A stretch of DNA of 64,000 nucleotides from Proales similis (lineage: Eukaryota; Rotifera; Eurotatoria; Ploima; Proalidae), in contig JAGVRJ010000006.1 in NCBI GenBank assembly GCA_019059635.1, forward strand, positions 1-64,000, given 5' to 3'. The position numbers and the translations under genes were made by a program. Each line of letters begins with the position of its first letter. Position 1 is the first letter of the stretch. The notes under the pieces are model-generated. The model searched no databases. It was not told the DNA's origin and saw only the letters and a program-made list of their open reading frames with translations. Shown here piece by piece: positions 21,701 through 32,066 of the stretch.

Positions 21701-23142
21701 CAAGATCAGCATGGTTTCTCGCATCTTCGGCACTCTGAACGGAATCGCTGCTCTAGCGACCATCATAGACAGGGTACATCAGGAGCTTTGCAAAAAGCTC
21801 ACGCAAATCGACCAGGAGAAATTGAGTACAGCGCTCATTTTGGAGACTCATGCAAAGCTCGACAAGGACGCTTCAAGCACACTGGCCATTCAGCTGGCCG
21901 AGCGCAAGCTCGATCCGTCCAGTATTGCCACCATCTCAGCAAAAGGTTCGGACAAAAGGCAGCAAATAAAAGAGGTCGAAAATGAAGCGGTCGCTCGCTT
22001 CCTGTCGCAGTACTTCGACGCGGTTGTGCGCACGCAGACTTGGTTCGAGGCTGCGTTCAACACTATAATCAAATCGATTACTGACAAACTGTGCGAGCAA
22101 ATTATTCGAATAATCGACACGCAGCTTGCGTCTCCATGGTCCACGCTGGCAGTGAGCGGCCTGACAGACAACATCTCCAAAAGGGTCCAGCACCGCTATC
22201 TGGTCGATCGAAAGCAAAGCACAGACGCTCAGAGTGCGGATGAGAAAAAGTAGGCGAGCTGTGAGCTTGGCCAGTTCACTTGGCACCAGTTTACTTGCAT
22301 GTCTCCTAGGTACGACGAGCTCAAAGCTCGCGTGGAAAATGGCGAGAAACTGAGCGATGCCGATCAGTCGTTCATGAAAGGCTACGGCGAGTACCAAACG
22401 ATTGCTCAGCAAATCAACAGCAACGCCCGATCGTATTGTCTGGACTATAACCAGTGTGCCATCAAGCATTACGCCGAGCATGAGGCAGAAGCAGATCAAA
22501 TTGCTCCGGCGATTAGAGCTTTGGCTGACCAGGTTCGTGGCAACAAGCCGGCCTCTATCGCAGAGATGGTGGTCCTGGGCAAAAAGCTCGGGCTCAACTT
22601 GAAAATTACTGACGACCCGAACTTCAAACCCACGCCTGACGAAATCGAGCAAGGTGTTAAAGTGATCTACATCAAGCCAGGCGCTGAGGTTGACGGAGCT
22701 AGGGGCGTTGGGCACGCTTATTTCGTAGACGAAAAGGGCGACAAATACTCGGCTGAGTCGCCGAACGATTGCTTCTATGCGATCTGCAGCCACTTGATCT
22801 CAGATCAGAATGGCAAGCACATGTCGGTCGAGAAGCTGCGAAGCATGACGGCCGAAGCGATCGAGTCGAATGCAAACTACGCCAGCGTGCTGGAGGCAGA
22901 GCGATGGATCGGCGAGCGCTACCCGCAACATGCCAATACTCTGCTATTTAGCGCCGGACTTAAAAAAATAAAAGAAGAAGGGAAAGAAGAGGTTTATGAG
23001 GTAGACAGTGACGATGTGACTAAATTGAAGGGGTCCTTGGAGGTAAATTTCTCGATAGCCAACAAAAAAGCGCAAATTTTTGCAATTTTAAAACTTTCGC
23101 AAGAACGTAAAAAGAGCTGGCCGACCTGGAGATGCTGCAAAG
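15747..23142 (+). CDS. SecA-like multidomain ATPase (helical repeats, SecA motor, membrane segment, OTU-like)
   Basis: Exons I can join in phase: 15747-~16430, ~16437-17087, 17138-18127, 18193-19064, 19100-20380, 20448-21484, 21560-22249, 22310-23042, 23104-23142; the intron at 20381 is GC-AG. The N-terminal ~200 residues are HEAT/ARM-like. The motor has ATGEGKS (Walker A, ~16886), IVYGELSQFQFDKLRDDY, VDEVDAMLIDD (Walker B, ~17263), GLTGTLGS, then NLAGRGTDI and FGRTARQGK (motif VI, ~18460): the SecA DEAD-like order. A hydrophobic stretch sits at ~20890-20990. Near the C-terminus GHAYFVD and SPNDCFYAI recall OTU-type cysteine peptidases. A +1-type frame break at ~16420-16437 is unexplained (error or mutation). 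The start is uncertain; first in-frame ATG is 15867. Similar SecA-like genes occur in some non-photosynthetic eukaryotes; the role is unknown. Confidence 0.72.
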
Positions 23143-23211
23143 GTAATGCAAATAGCCAAGTAAACACAATCTAGATATGCATATAGGTTTTTGTAAAATA
23201 AAGGAAATAGT

Positions 23212-23262
23212 GAAAGAGAGAATTAAAGAGAGAATTAAAGAGAGAATTATAAAAAGAGAGCC
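23212..23262. repeat. 12-bp tandem repeat
   Basis: Three copies of AAAGAGAGAATT followed by two AGAGAGCCAAAC-like units, lying in the intron-like stretch between the last SecA-type exons. Confidence 0.7.
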
Positions 23263-23276
23263 AAACTTTAACAGAG

Positions 23277-23849
23277 AGCCAAACCAAGCTCAAGACCCCA
23301 GATGCTGCAGCCCAAGAGCCTGACAGGAACCAAATTGTTTCATTTGATTCATTGCATCACATCATATCGTATAATGATATCAAAAATCAGCTAATAGAAA
23401 TGTGTAAAGCGTTCGATGAGGCAAAAAAGAATGACAATGACGAAGCAAATAAGATTTTGGAGGTCCTCAATAATTACATAAATTGCGACCACGTGAAGCC
23501 TATTGTCAAAGAGATGTTTGAGATGTTTAAGATGCAAGACGAAAAAGACGAAAAACGTGAATATTATTCCGGCGACATAATCCACGCTGCCTTTGTGTGG
23601 GATCAACACAACGTGGTCGCTGGACCAGATTCCAAACTCAGAAGTGATGATCCAGGAGATAAGGTTGACGACCCTATCAAGAATTGTCAAACAGATGAAT
23701 ATAAAGAAAAAATCAAAAAAGTCATTGATAGTCATTCTCCAAACCAGTTTATTGAAAAATTCACAGAGTTGCCAGAGACGATTCCAGTCTATTTTGAGGA
23801 AGACCCCAAAAACCCTAAACCCTTTAAAGTAGCGCAAAAAAAAGAATAA
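23277..23849 (+). CDS. Hypothetical acidic/lysine-rich exon, possible 3' end of the SecA-like gene
   Basis: An open frame of about 190 codons, rich in Lys, Asp and Glu, with no ATG near its beginning. An acceptor-like AG before 23277 would join it in phase 0 to the donor at 23143, so it may be the terminal exon of the SecA-like gene. AATAAA at 23885-23890 follows its stop. It is clearly more AT-rich than the SecA-like exons, and I do not recognise a domain. It could instead be a separate small gene with an unidentified first exon. Confidence 0.45.
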   Translation, partial: SQTKLKTPDAAAQEPDRNQIVSFDSLHHIISYNDIKNQLIEMCKAFDEAKKNDNDEANKILEVLNNYINCDHVKPIVKEMFEMFKMQDEKDEKREYYSGDIIHAAFVWDQHNVVAGPDSKLRSDDPGDKVDDPIKNCQTDEYKEKIKKVIDSHSPNQFIEKFTELPETIPVYFEEDPKNPKPFKVAQKKE

Positions 23850-24089
23850 CGTCATAATCATCATCATCATCACTTAATTGATTCAATAAAAAACTCGTAG
23901 CGAGCTATTTTCTGTTGCTCATCGGCGAAAAGAAGCGTTGGTGTGAAAACCAAGCGCACGAATAAGACAGAAAAGTCGGAGCGCAGGTCACTCTAAGAAA
24001 GAAATGAGATGAGAAAGCCAGAGCTGTTAATTTATGAATGAACGCACCGACTTGATAATGTATACGCCAAAGACGCAGTTAAATTTCAG

Positions 24090-25158
24090 ATCGAAGACAG
24101 GCTGGTACCGATTCGAAAGTGAATCTGGTCCTCTGGGGAAGTCGAAGTGACTCTTCGGTCATAAGGCTCCGTGACAAATCGAGAAAGCTGTTCTGTCGCG
24201 GTTCCGTTGATTGCTTTGTAGTATCAAGTCAACAGCCGTTGGGAAGTCTAATGGGAATTCGCGTCTGGCACGACAACTCGGGCCGAGGCAGCGCGGCGTC
24301 CTGGTATCTCAAGCATGCAGTCATCAATGACCTGCAGACTGGCGAGCAGTTCTACTTCATCTGCGAAGACTGGCTGGCCGTGGATCGCAGCGATGGACGA
24401 GTCGACCGTCTCCTGCCTGCGGCGAAGAACAAAAGCGACAGTTCAAGTACTTGCTGAGCAAAGAGACCAAACACAGCCTGAGCGACGGCCATCTTTGGTC
24501 CTCGGTCATCGTGCGTCCGGTGCACAGCTCCTTCACCCGCCTCGACGGTCTGACGTGCTGCTTCGTGCTGCTTCGTGCTGCTCTGTATGAGCATGTTCAT
24601 GAACATACTCTACTACGACGTCGATCGCAGCAGCAACCCCAACGCCCTGAAACTGGGTCCTCTCAGCCTCACGCCCGAGCAGGTGGGCATCGGCATCGTC
24701 ACCAGCCTGATTCTCTTTCCGCCCAGCTTCCTTCTCGTTCTACGTCTCTGCTATTCTCTGTTCTCAGTTCGGTCCTTCTCACTCAGCCAGTGCAGCTCGC
24801 CTTGGTTGCTGTTTTCATTGTGGCTGTACTCAAATCCACCAAAGAGAAACTCCAAGTGAACAATCGACTCGACACAAAGGAGATCACTGATAAGATGAAC
24901 GAACTAGAAGAGGAATCATCAATAACTGAGAAGATGCATCCGATCGATCATGATGAGCTCCGAGCCATGAGAGAAAAGAGGGAAAAGGAGCTTGAGATCA
25001 AAAAAGTTTTCAGGCGTCTGTTTTTTCACGCCGCTTTTCTCTGGATGCTCTACGTGGTTTCATATTCGAATAATGAGATGGCAGACAAAGCCACATTTCT
25101 TATCGAGGAACCCATCCTGCATCAAGTGCGAGTGGAACGAGGTTGGAATGAGATCTGA
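24090..25158 (+). pseudogene. Polycystin-1-like (PLAT/PKD) gene relic
   Basis: Pieces of one PKD1-family protein in order but in different frames: a PLAT/LH2 domain (GIRVWHDNSG, FICEDWLAVDRSDGRVDRLLP, ~24090-24420), the post-PLAT segment (FKYLLSKETKHSLSDGHLW), first transmembrane helix (LTCCFVLL...MFMNILYY), GIGIVTSLILFPPSFLLVL, then LLTQPVQLALVAVF and a coiled juxtamembrane region ending VVSYSNNEM. Frame breaks: one base near 24421; an extra copy of a 10-bp unit GTGCTGCTTC near 24560; another break near 24740. The extracellular domains and the remaining channel-like helices are missing. Polycystin-1 proteins are ciliary/membrane receptors; this copy cannot make one. Confidence 0.75.
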
Positions 25159-25565
25159 ATAATCACATCTCTCACCCGATCACGTCGACATGTTCGCCGA
25201 CGTGCGCAACGACGCCCAAACGATTTGGAGGTTTTATCGTTTTATCTTACATTGTGTCAAATTTCAAGTCAACTTTCGGATGGACCCATAAAAATACCAA
25301 AACAAAATCTGAACACAATCAATACCTTGATGGAACAGATAAGCTTCAAGCTCAAATGAATAAACTTTTAGCCATCGTTCAAAGGATAAATCAAATATCT
25401 TTGATCGCTTTTCGATTTCTAATGATTTTATTTAAGAGTTTCGGCTAACAACATTGAATAATTTTCTACCATTCAGACAATATTATTCCATTTAGAATTA
25501 AACACTTAGCATTTATAAAATATTTCTTATCCTGTTCTTCTTGCTTTTGTTTTGTATTCCAATTT
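25159..25565. other. Intergenic tail between PKD1-like relic and receptor
   Basis: AT-rich. A 64-codon frame at 25254 has no ATG-based support or recognisable domain. It may be further decayed polycystin sequence. Nothing else seen. Confidence 0.4.
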
Positions 25566-27983
25566 TCAGCTTTGGTTTCTTCTTTTCTCCGGTGAACTTG
25601 GAAAAAAAGACAAGAATTTCTCTTTGAAAAGCTGATTGAACTTCAGCATGAGAAAAAACGTGATAAGATTGGCCATTTGATACACAACTAGAGCGGTTTC
25701 AGACAAATTTTCACACGGCGAGCTTAGTGGAAATTGCGGGTCGTAGCAGCTGCCAGAATTTTTAGTCAGTCCTGTTGATCTTAATGTTCGAACATCGTGC
25801 ACAAAATGCGTGACAATTGTTGCCACCAAATCGGGCAGACGAAGCACAAAGAAAAATATGCCGTTGATCGCAATCATTTTGCTCATGTTGTGCTTCCCTT
25901 TGCTTCCTTCTTTCAATTTCAACTTTTCCTTTCTCGCCTTGTTTAGGGCCCGGAGCTGAACCAGAAATTTCAAGTCCAACGCAAGCGTAAATAGAGGCAC
26001 TAGAATGTCTTTGATTACGATGAATGTTGTTTCAAGCTCCAAAACTGGAAAAAGCTTGACGTTGTGCATTTTGCCGTCCAGACCAAAGACATTCAAGGTA
26101 TGTAAACTTGAGAAAGGATCTCCGAGGACTTGCAAAACACTGTAGTTATTCGAGGCGAACAATTTGGGCAGAGCGAACAGAACGGAGATGAGAAGGAAAG
26201 CGCTTGCCCAGCGGCGCGCGTTGAACAGCTTCGTGTCGATTCTCAGCTTGTTGACGCTGTTCAGACGAAAACGCAGCAGAGTGAACCATAGCATGTTGAG
26301 ACTGGCGAAGAGAAACAACGCGTTTGCCGCATACTCGATGCAGAGCAGCTTGTAGAGACGCGTCGAGAAGCGCAGGTACAAGTCAGAGCAGAAGGGCCCG
26401 GCGAATCCGAGGCACACACTGATGGGCTTGAAGGCGAATATGAAGCCGAGAAGGACGCAGGAGATCGAATGCAGCTGCAGATGGCCGTACATTGCAGCCA
26501 GTTTCGGCCCGTCGGCATCGTTGCGTCTTGTGTCGAATACTTTTATCAAGCTCTTGAGAGTGAAAGTCATGAACGTATTGAGCACTATGGATGAGATGCT
26601 CATCAGAGGTAACAGAACCACAACCGAATAGTATTTGAGCTCTTTGAACAATTCGGCTGAGTCCATTCGAGTCCATTCTGACCGATGAGTGTCCGGTTTG
26701 AATTCACAGATCTTCAAGCGTGTTTCAAATTCACATTTAGACACCAGTTCTTGCCAGTCGATGTTTTTAGTACAGCGTTTAAATAATTGAGGTGATATTA
26801 GTCTTTTAAACTCATCAGGTAATCTTTTCTTGGCTGAGACGTATGAATTATCACGAAATAGATGGATAATACCGCCTGGTAATATATCTCTGCCAATATC
26901 CGACGGATAGTTTCTCATCAGCCAGACAAGCGTGCATGAGCAGTTGAGTTCAAAGCGTGCAACAATGCCAAAGTAGAAATACTCGCTTGCCGATGGATAT
27001 TCGGAAAATAGGCAAAAGTCTTCGTCCGGAAAGTTATACTCGTTCTGCACCATCAAACTGAAGTCGCTTGAGGTGACAGTCACATAAAAGTTCACCAGTC
27101 TGTATGAAATCAATTCTTTTCCGCTTGTAAACAAGCCTCTGTTACTTTGAACAAACTCGCCCGTATTGGTCACACGCAAGTTTAAGATAAGCGGCCAACT
27201 GATCGGCTCGAATCCAGACAACTTGCCGTAAATCGAAATGGAAACCTTTTCAAGTCCTATCACATCGGGAATGAGTTTGGTTGAAATAATATGAGCGTAA
27301 ACATAGAAATGTATATTTCTTATCTGCCCTAGAGTCACCGACCAATCCGCCTCGCTGTGATCGCCACTTACAAATGTGAGTTGATTCTCAGTAAGGAGAG
27401 ATTTGGTCAGGCCATAGAAATAGAGGTCCTCAATGTTCACATTCAAGAAAAAATCAGAACACGTGTCTAAGTTATATTTGACCATGTCGCTAAATATGAC
27501 CGAACTGAACGGAATCGGAATTGAAAGAATTTGACGATTGGCAGTGGAGTTTGCGTTCGTGTTGCATTCGTATTTGAATCGGCTGAAAGAAAGTTGCAGT
27601 TTGTAGCCTTCTGGATAGTTGGGAAACGGAGTAAGCGGCAAGTATTGAAGTGCGTCGCTGAAGCCGCCTACTTGCATCAAGTTGAGACTCATCCCACAAT
27701 CAACAGTGATGTTCTTGATCAAGGCCCGATCGAACAAATTGGTGAAAAATGATTTAAGGCTTATGGCTTCGAGGCGTCGAAGAGACACAACGAGTTGACT
27801 CAAGCAGACAATCGGTGAGTGGCCGGCCTCAAATTCAACCTGATCACCGTCCGGCGAAATGTCAACACAATCGTATTTGTAATATTCCTCGACCACGTGT
27901 TTAGCCTGACAGAGTGAAGCAGCTCGAACCTTGCTACCCATCGCCATCAGGCAAATAAGAAGAAATTTACCCCCAATCAACAT
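25566..27983 (-). CDS. 7TM receptor, local family, intact copy 1
   Basis: About 805 residues, no intron. I chose the ATG at 27983 because it starts a signal peptide (MLIGGKFLLICLMAMG). A ~480-residue Cys-containing ectodomain ends in the family box FCLFSEYP...CSCTLVWLM. Seven helices follow, with KMIAINGIFFFVLRLPD at TM6 and a short tail FNQLFKEKF. No DRY or NPxxY motif is present, so it is not an ordinary class A GPCR, although the topology and helix-8-like tail fit a rhodopsin-like fold. Ligand unknown; chemosensory function is only a guess from the tandem expansion. Tail-to-tail with the PKD1-like relic. Confidence 0.8.
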   Translation of the reverse strand: MLIGGKFLLICLMAMGSKVRAASLCQAKHVVEEYYKYDCVDISPDGDQVEFEAGHSPIVCLSQLVVSLRRLEAISLKSFFTNLFDRALIKNITVDCGMSLNLMQVGGFSDALQYLPLTPFPNYPEGYKLQLSFSRFKYECNTNANSTANRQILSIPIPFSSVIFSDMVKYNLDTCSDFFLNVNIEDLYFYGLTKSLLTENQLTFVSGDHSEADWSVTLGQIRNIHFYVYAHIISTKLIPDVIGLEKVSISIYGKLSGFEPISWPLILNLRVTNTGEFVQSNRGLFTSGKELISYRLVNFYVTVTSSDFSLMVQNEYNFPDEDFCLFSEYPSASEYFYFGIVARFELNCSCTLVWLMRNYPSDIGRDILPGGIIHLFRDNSYVSAKKRLPDEFKRLISPQLFKRCTKNIDWQELVSKCEFETRLKICEFKPDTHRSEWTRMDSAELFKELKYYSVVVLLPLMSISSIVLNTFMTFTLKSLIKVFDTRRNDADGPKLAAMYGHLQLHSISCVLLGFIFAFKPISVCLGFAGPFCSDLYLRFSTRLYKLLCIEYAANALFLFASLNMLWFTLLRFRLNSVNKLRIDTKLFNARRWASAFLLISVLFALPKLFASNNYSVLQVLGDPFSSLHTLNVFGLDGKMHNVKLFPVLELETTFIVIKDILVPLFTLALDLKFLVQLRALNKARKEKLKLKEGSKGKHNMSKMIAINGIFFFVLRLPDLVATIVTHFVHDVRTLRSTGLTKNSGSCYDPQFPLSSPCENLSETALVVYQMANLITFFLMLKFNQLFKEKFLSFFPSSPEKRRNQS

Positions 27984-28654
27984 TTTACCATCTATCTTTT
28001 CTCTGAAAACAAGGAAAAAAACAAAACAAATCAAATCTCTGAATGTGAGGAAATCCCACTGGGTCTGCATTTGGTCCGCTATGTTTTTTGACGGTGTCAA
28101 AACCCCAATAAAAAACGAAGAAAAATCGATAAAATTGTTTTTTATAACACTTCAGAGGTGTTGGTGGTGAAGATTTTCATGGGGTCAAATAACCACAGCC
28201 TGAAATGTGCTGGTCTTCGGAAAAACGTGCGATTTTATAATTGCCTTGGATTGGTAAAACAAATACCAGCGTGGTTTGCAAGCCCATCATTCACGCAATT
28301 TCTAAATGCACTAGTCTCCATGGACAGCAATCGTTTTATTGATCTCTTTGGCTCGTAAAGACCCCCGCTGTCTGAGGGAAACTGGGCTTCATTCATCATC
28401 GACAAAGGCGTTATGCTCAATCTCATTTATCTTACTCCTTTCAAAAAAGATGGGCAACGCGTAAGCTCGTCTCTTAATTCTTAAGCAAACCTAGTTGACT
28501 GCAGATTTATCTCTAAAAATAAAGTCATTCTCAAAATAAAATCATTAAATCAAAAGTTGTTTATTTTGTTTAATTCATTGACTGAGAGTGTGATCTTCGC
28601 CTTGATTGAATAGGCTCTTATCATAGGGTGAATGCTTATGAAACTGGGCGCCGA
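27984..28654. other. Intergenic region between receptor and EGF gene
   Basis: Promoter side of the minus-strand receptor, then AT-rich DNA. A 55-codon ATG frame at 28179-28358 is too short and unlike anything I know. From 28575 to 28835 another minus-strand frame is open beside the EGF gene's tail (see that entry). Confidence 0.4.
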
Positions 28655-29126
28655 TTATCGTCGAGTCGACTTGTTCTTTAAGTGGCAGAGAACTATATTT
28701 ATCTGCAGACGGTATTTGTGAATGTCCAAAGCAATGAAGGTCGAATAGAAAGCTATCAGACTCAGGATGGCAATCACCGTGCTCGCCGATATGAACGATT
28801 TGATGGTCTTCAACTCGGCCTGTTCCAGCTGGCATTTTTCACCTTCGTAGAATTTCACACATTTGCACTCAGCTTGACCCTGCTCGTCCACTTGGCAGAC
28901 GCCCTGACCTGAGCAGTCGAACCCAATGCAGGGATTGTGCTCGAACTGACATCTGGCGCCGTAGAATCGGTCGGTACACGAGCAGTTATAGCTCAACGTG
29001 GTGTTGAGTGTCTGCTCCACACACGTACCGTTGTTCAAGCAGGGCGCGAAGGAACAAGGTCTGAGACTGGTCTGACACGATTCGCCCGAAAAACCGTGCA
29101 ACACGACGGGCCGTGGTAAATCAGGC
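28655..29126 (-). CDS. EGF-repeat single-pass membrane protein, 3' part
   Basis: Two or three EGF-like modules are clear (PCLNNGTC...YNCSCTDRFYGARC and CIGFDCSGQGVC...CKCVKFYEGEKC), then a transmembrane helix (STVIAILSLIAFYSTFIAL) and a short basic tail. The 5' edge is a strong acceptor (CTTCTCTCTCTTTAG) at 29127, so earlier exons exist or existed, but I find none before the head-to-head receptor gene at 29484. A different frame downstream (28575-28835) reads as a plausible cytoplasmic tail, so one indel near the helix may have shortened the protein. Possibly a truncated gene. Confidence 0.6.
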
Positions 29127-29483
29127 CTAAAGAGAGAGAAGTGGTTGGCATGTTCCCGTTAGTGTCAAAAACAGCCTGCTGTTTTCGTTTCAAGATATAT
29201 TACTGGCCCGATTTGGTTCGCTCAACCTGATGATGCTAGCGATGAATATCAAAAAGCGCCGAATTCGATTAAAAGCCTGTGTAACGGAATGAAAATGAGA
29301 ACATCACACTTCGCCCAGTCAACTAAAGCGAGCTCACGCATCGCCAACCCAGTTAAGAAATAAATTGATATTCATGCGACGCTTCGCCGACATCATGCAA
29401 GGGTGTCGAATTGATCTGAGCGGACCATGCCAGGAAGAGGTTATGAAATATTTTGAATTATTCGGTATTTCGCTTTTCCTTCC
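29127..29483. other. Divergent intergenic region
   Basis: About 360 bp between the EGF gene (-) and a receptor gene (+). No coding sequence recognised; it must hold the receptor promoter, but I see no TATA-like element worth naming. Confidence 0.4.
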
Positions 29484-31844
29484 ATGCCACTGTGCACTGT
29501 GGACAAGATGTTCGCCATAGGTGTTTTACACATGTTGAGTCTGATTCAGTTGACGGGCGCATATCCGTCAACCGTAATGGAAATTTCCTGTGATGCCAAT
29601 CTTTCGTTCTCGGCGGTAATCTATCTGGAGCCGCCCGCAGCGATCAACTTCAGCATGCTCGAAATTCAGCTGATGAACGGCAGTTGTTACCCTGAACCAT
29701 CGTCTTACATTGTTGTGGGCACGTCCGATCCGCTAATAGCGGCCAGTTGGCTTGACTTCTACACTATATTTCAGACATTAAACGCGAGCTTCCCCAACAG
29801 GCTCGGTTTTAACTCGACGCATATCAGCATTTTTCTCTACGGATTTAAAGGCTTCGATCTGCACAACCCGATCGACTTGAACGAATTTGAAAGGCCGACG
29901 GTTATCGTGCGATTTTCTAAGTTGGATTTGTTCGCGAATCAAACCCTTTTTGAAGGTTGCAAAAGTCTGCTTAGTAAGCAAGGCACCTTTGCTTCAGCAC
30001 AATTGAATTCACTCGTTTTCGAGCTTGGCAATCGATATTCACGTTCAGTGTGTCCGTTGATGTTCAACAACACATCTGTTGGCGAACTTCGTTTAACCGA
30101 GATAAGCAATTCGATGGTGATGCACAATGAGCTGACGTTCGCCGAAATCGACGCGAACAGGACCAATTTTTATTTCGATATCTCCGACCTTGTGTTGAGT
30201 GTCTACAACGTCGACCTTAGCCCGGCGCTTTTGAATAAGCCTCTGTTTGCCGGAATCAATTACCTGCTGATTGAGGGCATTTTGAATCGCATCCAAACTG
30301 ACGATACGCTGTGGGCGGCAAGACAATTGAGAGTCGTCTTCTTAGCTCTGCATAACATTCGAAAGTTCATTGAGCACAATCCAACTTTCATCAACCGTGA
30401 GCTTCTCAACTACCCGGGCCTGCTGGAGATCAGGCTCTTGTTTTTCTACCCGTCCGTGTTCGCAAATCATAACATGAATCGTTATATACCCTTTCACGAC
30501 CAGGACTTTTGCCTGTACGCTCGTTATCCGATGAACGATCCGGAGCTCTCCGTCTACTTCACAAGTGAGAACTTCTCCTCGGCGGCCTACTCTCTTAACT
30601 GCAGCTGCACAATCATCTGGCTTGTCTGGCATGGACCAGTTTACGAAGAAATTGATCTTGATATTGACAAGTACGGTATAGGCGTCTGCGCTCAGTGGTC
30701 TTTTTTACAGCTTGCATTCGACCGCTGTAATTTCACTCGGATGCTTGAAAATTGCCGGCCGACGACCGCAGTCGCCACAGACCCAAATGACCACAGTTGG
30801 CGTGAGAGCGCTTATTTCCTCGCCTATATGCGATATCAGATGGGAGTAGTCATGCAGCCGGCAGTGGTGATTGTAGCGCTGATCCTAAACGTGCTGGTTG
30901 TGTTGGGTCTGCGTAACATGATGAGGACTCAAAAGAAGAACAATAATCTCAAGAAACTGAACAACAAGCTCTTTCTATACATGATATATAGCTCGGGTCT
31001 CAACATCGCCATGAGCGTCCTCCACGCGCTTCACCCGCTTACCGAATGCATTTCCTACAACGGCTTGTACTGCTCCCCCTACATTTTGAGCAACATCACA
31101 CTCGGATTCTACTTGTTCGGCGAGAATCTGATCGGCACCTGGCTGAAGACGGCCTCCAACTCGTGCATTCTGGCCTTCTCGCTTCACAGATATGCGCTCA
31201 ACACGGGCAAATTCAGTGCCTATCGCCGCTTGAATCCTCGGCGTGTGTTAGCTTGCCTTCTTATCGTGGCCTTTCTGCTTAGCATCAATCGGTTGTTCAG
31301 AAACGATAAGTTCAGCTTATTCGGCTGGTCCAACATAAGAGGCTTTAATTATTTCATTTGGAGTTCGAAAGCCTACATCGACGAAACTTGGCTCGTGATC
31401 GGTCCCTACTACCTTCAGCTGGTCTACAACGATCTGTTCTGCATGGGAGCCAGTGTTTACGTTGACTTGCGTCTTTTGGGCTTCCTACGCGCCAAAATGA
31501 GAAAGTCAACGACAGCGTCCACTGCAGCGACGGCCAACAGCGCTAATAAAAAAGAAAACACAGAGAAGAAGATCGCCCGCATGGTCCTTCTAAATAGTGT
31601 GTTCTCGTGCCTTTTTCGCTTTCCAGAAATGTGCGCCAACATAGTCGGCATTCTTCATTCTAACCATTTTCTGCCAAATTTCACTTGGTGCGAGCTCGAT
31701 TACATTCATCAGCTCTCTGGCTGTCTTAGCCTAAACGTCCTCGCCCAGTCGATTTATGTATTTTCTTTCTTTGAAAATTTCATACTTCTGTTCTTTTTCA
31801 ACGAAAAATTCGTGCAAGAATTGAAGAATCTGTTCAAAAGGTAG
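29484..31844 (+). CDS. 7TM receptor, local family, intact copy 2
   Basis: 786 residues, single exon. Start at ATG 29484; an alternative ATG at 29508 gives a cleaner signal peptide (MFAIGVLHMLSLIQLTGA). The ectodomain carries several N-glycosylation sites and ends in FCLYARYP...CSCTIIWLV. TM2 region LNNKLFLYMIYSSGLN, loop ECISYNGLYCSP with the conserved Cys, TM6 RMVLLNSVFSCLFRFPE, tail FFNEKFVQEL. AATAAA at 31898. The reading frame is intact, so it is probably expressed. The ectodomain is much more divergent from its neighbours than the helices are. Confidence 0.82.
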   Translation: MPLCTVDKMFAIGVLHMLSLIQLTGAYPSTVMEISCDANLSFSAVIYLEPPAAINFSMLEIQLMNGSCYPEPSSYIVVGTSDPLIAASWLDFYTIFQTLNASFPNRLGFNSTHISIFLYGFKGFDLHNPIDLNEFERPTVIVRFSKLDLFANQTLFEGCKSLLSKQGTFASAQLNSLVFELGNRYSRSVCPLMFNNTSVGELRLTEISNSMVMHNELTFAEIDANRTNFYFDISDLVLSVYNVDLSPALLNKPLFAGINYLLIEGILNRIQTDDTLWAARQLRVVFLALHNIRKFIEHNPTFINRELLNYPGLLEIRLLFFYPSVFANHNMNRYIPFHDQDFCLYARYPMNDPELSVYFTSENFSSAAYSLNCSCTIIWLVWHGPVYEEIDLDIDKYGIGVCAQWSFLQLAFDRCNFTRMLENCRPTTAVATDPNDHSWRESAYFLAYMRYQMGVVMQPAVVIVALILNVLVVLGLRNMMRTQKKNNNLKKLNNKLFLYMIYSSGLNIAMSVLHALHPLTECISYNGLYCSPYILSNITLGFYLFGENLIGTWLKTASNSCILAFSLHRYALNTGKFSAYRRLNPRRVLACLLIVAFLLSINRLFRNDKFSLFGWSNIRGFNYFIWSSKAYIDETWLVIGPYYLQLVYNDLFCMGASVYVDLRLLGFLRAKMRKSTTASTAATANSANKKENTEKKIARMVLLNSVFSCLFRFPEMCANIVGILHSNHFLPNFTWCELDYIHQLSGCLSLNVLAQSIYVFSFFENFILLFFFNEKFVQELKNLFKR

Positions 31845-31950
31845 GCTTTCATTCCCTTCTCTCACCCTTTCTCTCTTTTTCGATAATTAATTCAAAAAAT
31901 AAAAATATGCTTTCGGGGGTGTCCGACACTTCGTTCTCGAGATGCGCATG

Positions 31951-31988
31951 CGGACGGACGGACAGACAGACAGACAGACAGACGGACA
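31951..31988. repeat. GGAC/AGAC microsatellite, likely truncated GGAC-tailed element
   Basis: CGGACGGACGGACAGAC-type tetranucleotide run preceded by cgttctcgag, the same box that precedes the GGAC tail in the subtelomeric elements. This shows the element family also occurs outside the satellite block, although the tRNA-like core is missing here. Confidence 0.6.
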
Positions 31989-32066
31989 TACCAAATCTAA
32001 TATATCGAATTTTTCGAGACTTGGAAAAATCGAGATAAACGTAAACTTATGTATTAGGATCAAAGG

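Noticed and set aside
15747-23142. Bacterial or plastid contamination explaining SecA
   Set aside because: The motor is broken by several phase-consistent GT-AG introns and flanked by animal-type genes on the same sequence.
23813-23823. Internal telomere-like CCCTAAACCCT
   Set aside because: Only 11 nt, inside an open frame encoding Pro/Lys-rich residues; chance is sufficient explanation.
28158-28426. Small ORFs on both strands after the receptor promoter
   Set aside because: Short, overlapping in opposite directions, and without any recognisable domain.
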